Part shown: in pieces, positions 14,075-14,350 of the stretch | Layout: every line of letters starts with the position of its first letter | Position numbering within the stretch: position 1 is the first letter of the stretch | Source of the DNA: JAUQQI01 sp042408785 | Lineage (GTDB): Bacteria; Chloroflexota; Dehalococcoidia; JAUQQI01 | Direction: 5' to 3' | Assembly (NCBI GenBank): GCA_042408785.1 | Contig: JBHOQU010000009.1 | Coordinates: 1 to 14,350, forward strand | Length of the DNA: 14,350 nucleotides | Made by a program: the position numbers and the translations under genes | Notes under the pieces: generated by a model | Database searches by the model: none | What the model saw: the letters and a program-made list of their open reading frames with translations, nothing else | Told to the model about the DNA's origin: nothing

Positions 14075-14103
14075 GGCCTGGGGTCGCCGCCACGACCCCG
14101 GCC
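14075..14103. repeat. GC-rich hairpin between the terminator and the hydrolase
   Basis: GGCC-T-GGGGTCG (14075-14086) pairs with CGACCCC-GGCC (14093-14103) apart from one bulged T, with a 6-base loop. Neither strand has a T tract after it. It lies 80 bases past the hydrolase stop on the minus strand and could protect or help end that mRNA. Confidence 0.5.
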
Positions 14104-14182
14104 AGCAGCCGCCGGGAATCGGGCCGCAGGACCGTATTCCGGTGGGGGTCCCGTCCGCCCGATCTCTCTCTCCGCCGGCGGG

Positions 14183-14350
14183 CTACCGTGGCCATGTCTG
14201 GCCGGGTTTAAGCTCGATGATTTCCAGGCCGGGGATGTCCGAAGTAAGCTCCCGCAGGGCGGCCGGCGTCCCCGTTAGCACCGGAAACGTCCCAAAATGC
14301 ATGGGAATGACCGCCTTCACCCCCAAAAGCCTGATAGCCTCCGCCGCCTC
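14183..14350 (-). CDS. UPF0173-type metal-dependent hydrolase, C-terminal part
   Basis: The last 55 codons of a minus-strand gene that enters from the right edge. The sequence EAIRLLGVKAVIPMHFGTFP followed by VLTGTPAALRELTSDIPGLE matches the C-terminal end of the UPF0173 family (metallo-beta-lactamase fold, YtkL-like). In this family the PMHFGTFP histidine belongs to the metal site, and the chain ends with the usual strand and 'KPGQ' turn. The other metal ligands (HxHxDH) lie outside the window. The substrate of these conserved hydrolases is not established. The stop is TAG at 14183-14185. No clear terminator follows; a GC-rich hairpin lies 80 bases downstream. Confidence 0.85.
   Translation of the reverse strand, partial: EAAEAIRLLGVKAVIPMHFGTFPVLTGTPAALRELTSDIPGLEIIELKPGQTWPR

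Larger units (their letters stand above)
13265..14182. other. Gene-poor interval of about 900 bases with structured segments
   Basis: No frame on either strand looks like a protein: the open frames here have no ribosome sites, no family motifs and an abnormal composition. The interval contains a 12-bp palindrome AAGGCCGGCCTT (13266-13277), a long inverted repeat, an AT-rich patch with short repeats, a cluster of hairpins at 13597-13840, a plus-strand terminator and a further hairpin. The stretch 13597-14019 may be an unrecognised structured RNA. I compared it by memory with RNase P RNA, tmRNA, SRP RNA and the group II intron domain V and saw no match. A decayed element is the alternative. Confidence 0.4.

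Noticed and set aside
13700..14211. Plus-strand open frames in the gene-poor interval
   Set aside because: They lack ribosome sites and protein-like composition, cross a terminator, and the last one overlaps the true hydrolase end in antisense.

Overview
The window is about 14 kb of very GC-rich DNA from what looks like a GC-rich, probably thermophilic, clostridial-type Firmicute. The clues are a T-box riboswitch in front of valS, strong GGAGG-type ribosome sites, consensus sigma-A promoters, and a VapBC-type operon. The assignment is by inference; no marker gene fixes the species.

Left edge (1-725): the 5' end of an IS607-family serine recombinase gene points out of the window. It sits directly against an EamA-type transporter gene that has lost its N-terminal half and carries a frameshift in a run of seven C. 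Positions 774-4437 hold two adjacent plus-strand genes: an RlmD/RumA-type 23S rRNA uracil-C5 methyltransferase with an Fe-S cysteine set, and a large exported/membrane protein of unknown function. uvrC converges on them, and its 3' end overlaps the membrane-protein gene by 33 bases.

Middle (6400-10390): a small toxin-antitoxin operon follows. It has a ribbon-helix-helix antitoxin with palindromic operators around its start codon, and a PIN toxin split by a single missing base in a T run. The toxin tail runs into a consensus promoter (TTGACA-17-TAGAAT) that drives a valine T-box leader (specifier GTC, T-box core, GC-rich terminator) and then full-length valS. An isocitrate dehydrogenase gene converges on valS; its terminator hairpin is built from its own last codons and stop.

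Right part (11600-14350): a tRNA-Gln(TTG) gene with a consensus -10 box is followed by a decayed tyrosine integrase on the minus strand. The integrase has a frameshift at a perfect 36-bp palindrome and a short in-frame deletion that removes the catalytic LGH segment. It has a perfect divergent promoter facing a small four-cysteine protein gene that may be leaderless. This looks like the remnant of an element that used the tRNA gene as its integration site. About 900 bases without a convincing gene follow. They contain an iteron-like AT-rich patch, several perfect hairpins and a plus-strand terminator, so an unrecognised structured RNA is possible. The window ends in the 3' part of a UPF0173-type metal-dependent hydrolase gene on the minus strand.

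The most interesting leads are the possible structured RNA at 13597-14019, the perfect palindrome at the integrase frameshift, the toxin frameshift at a slippery-like site, and the extra hairpin between the T-box terminator and the valS ribosome site.
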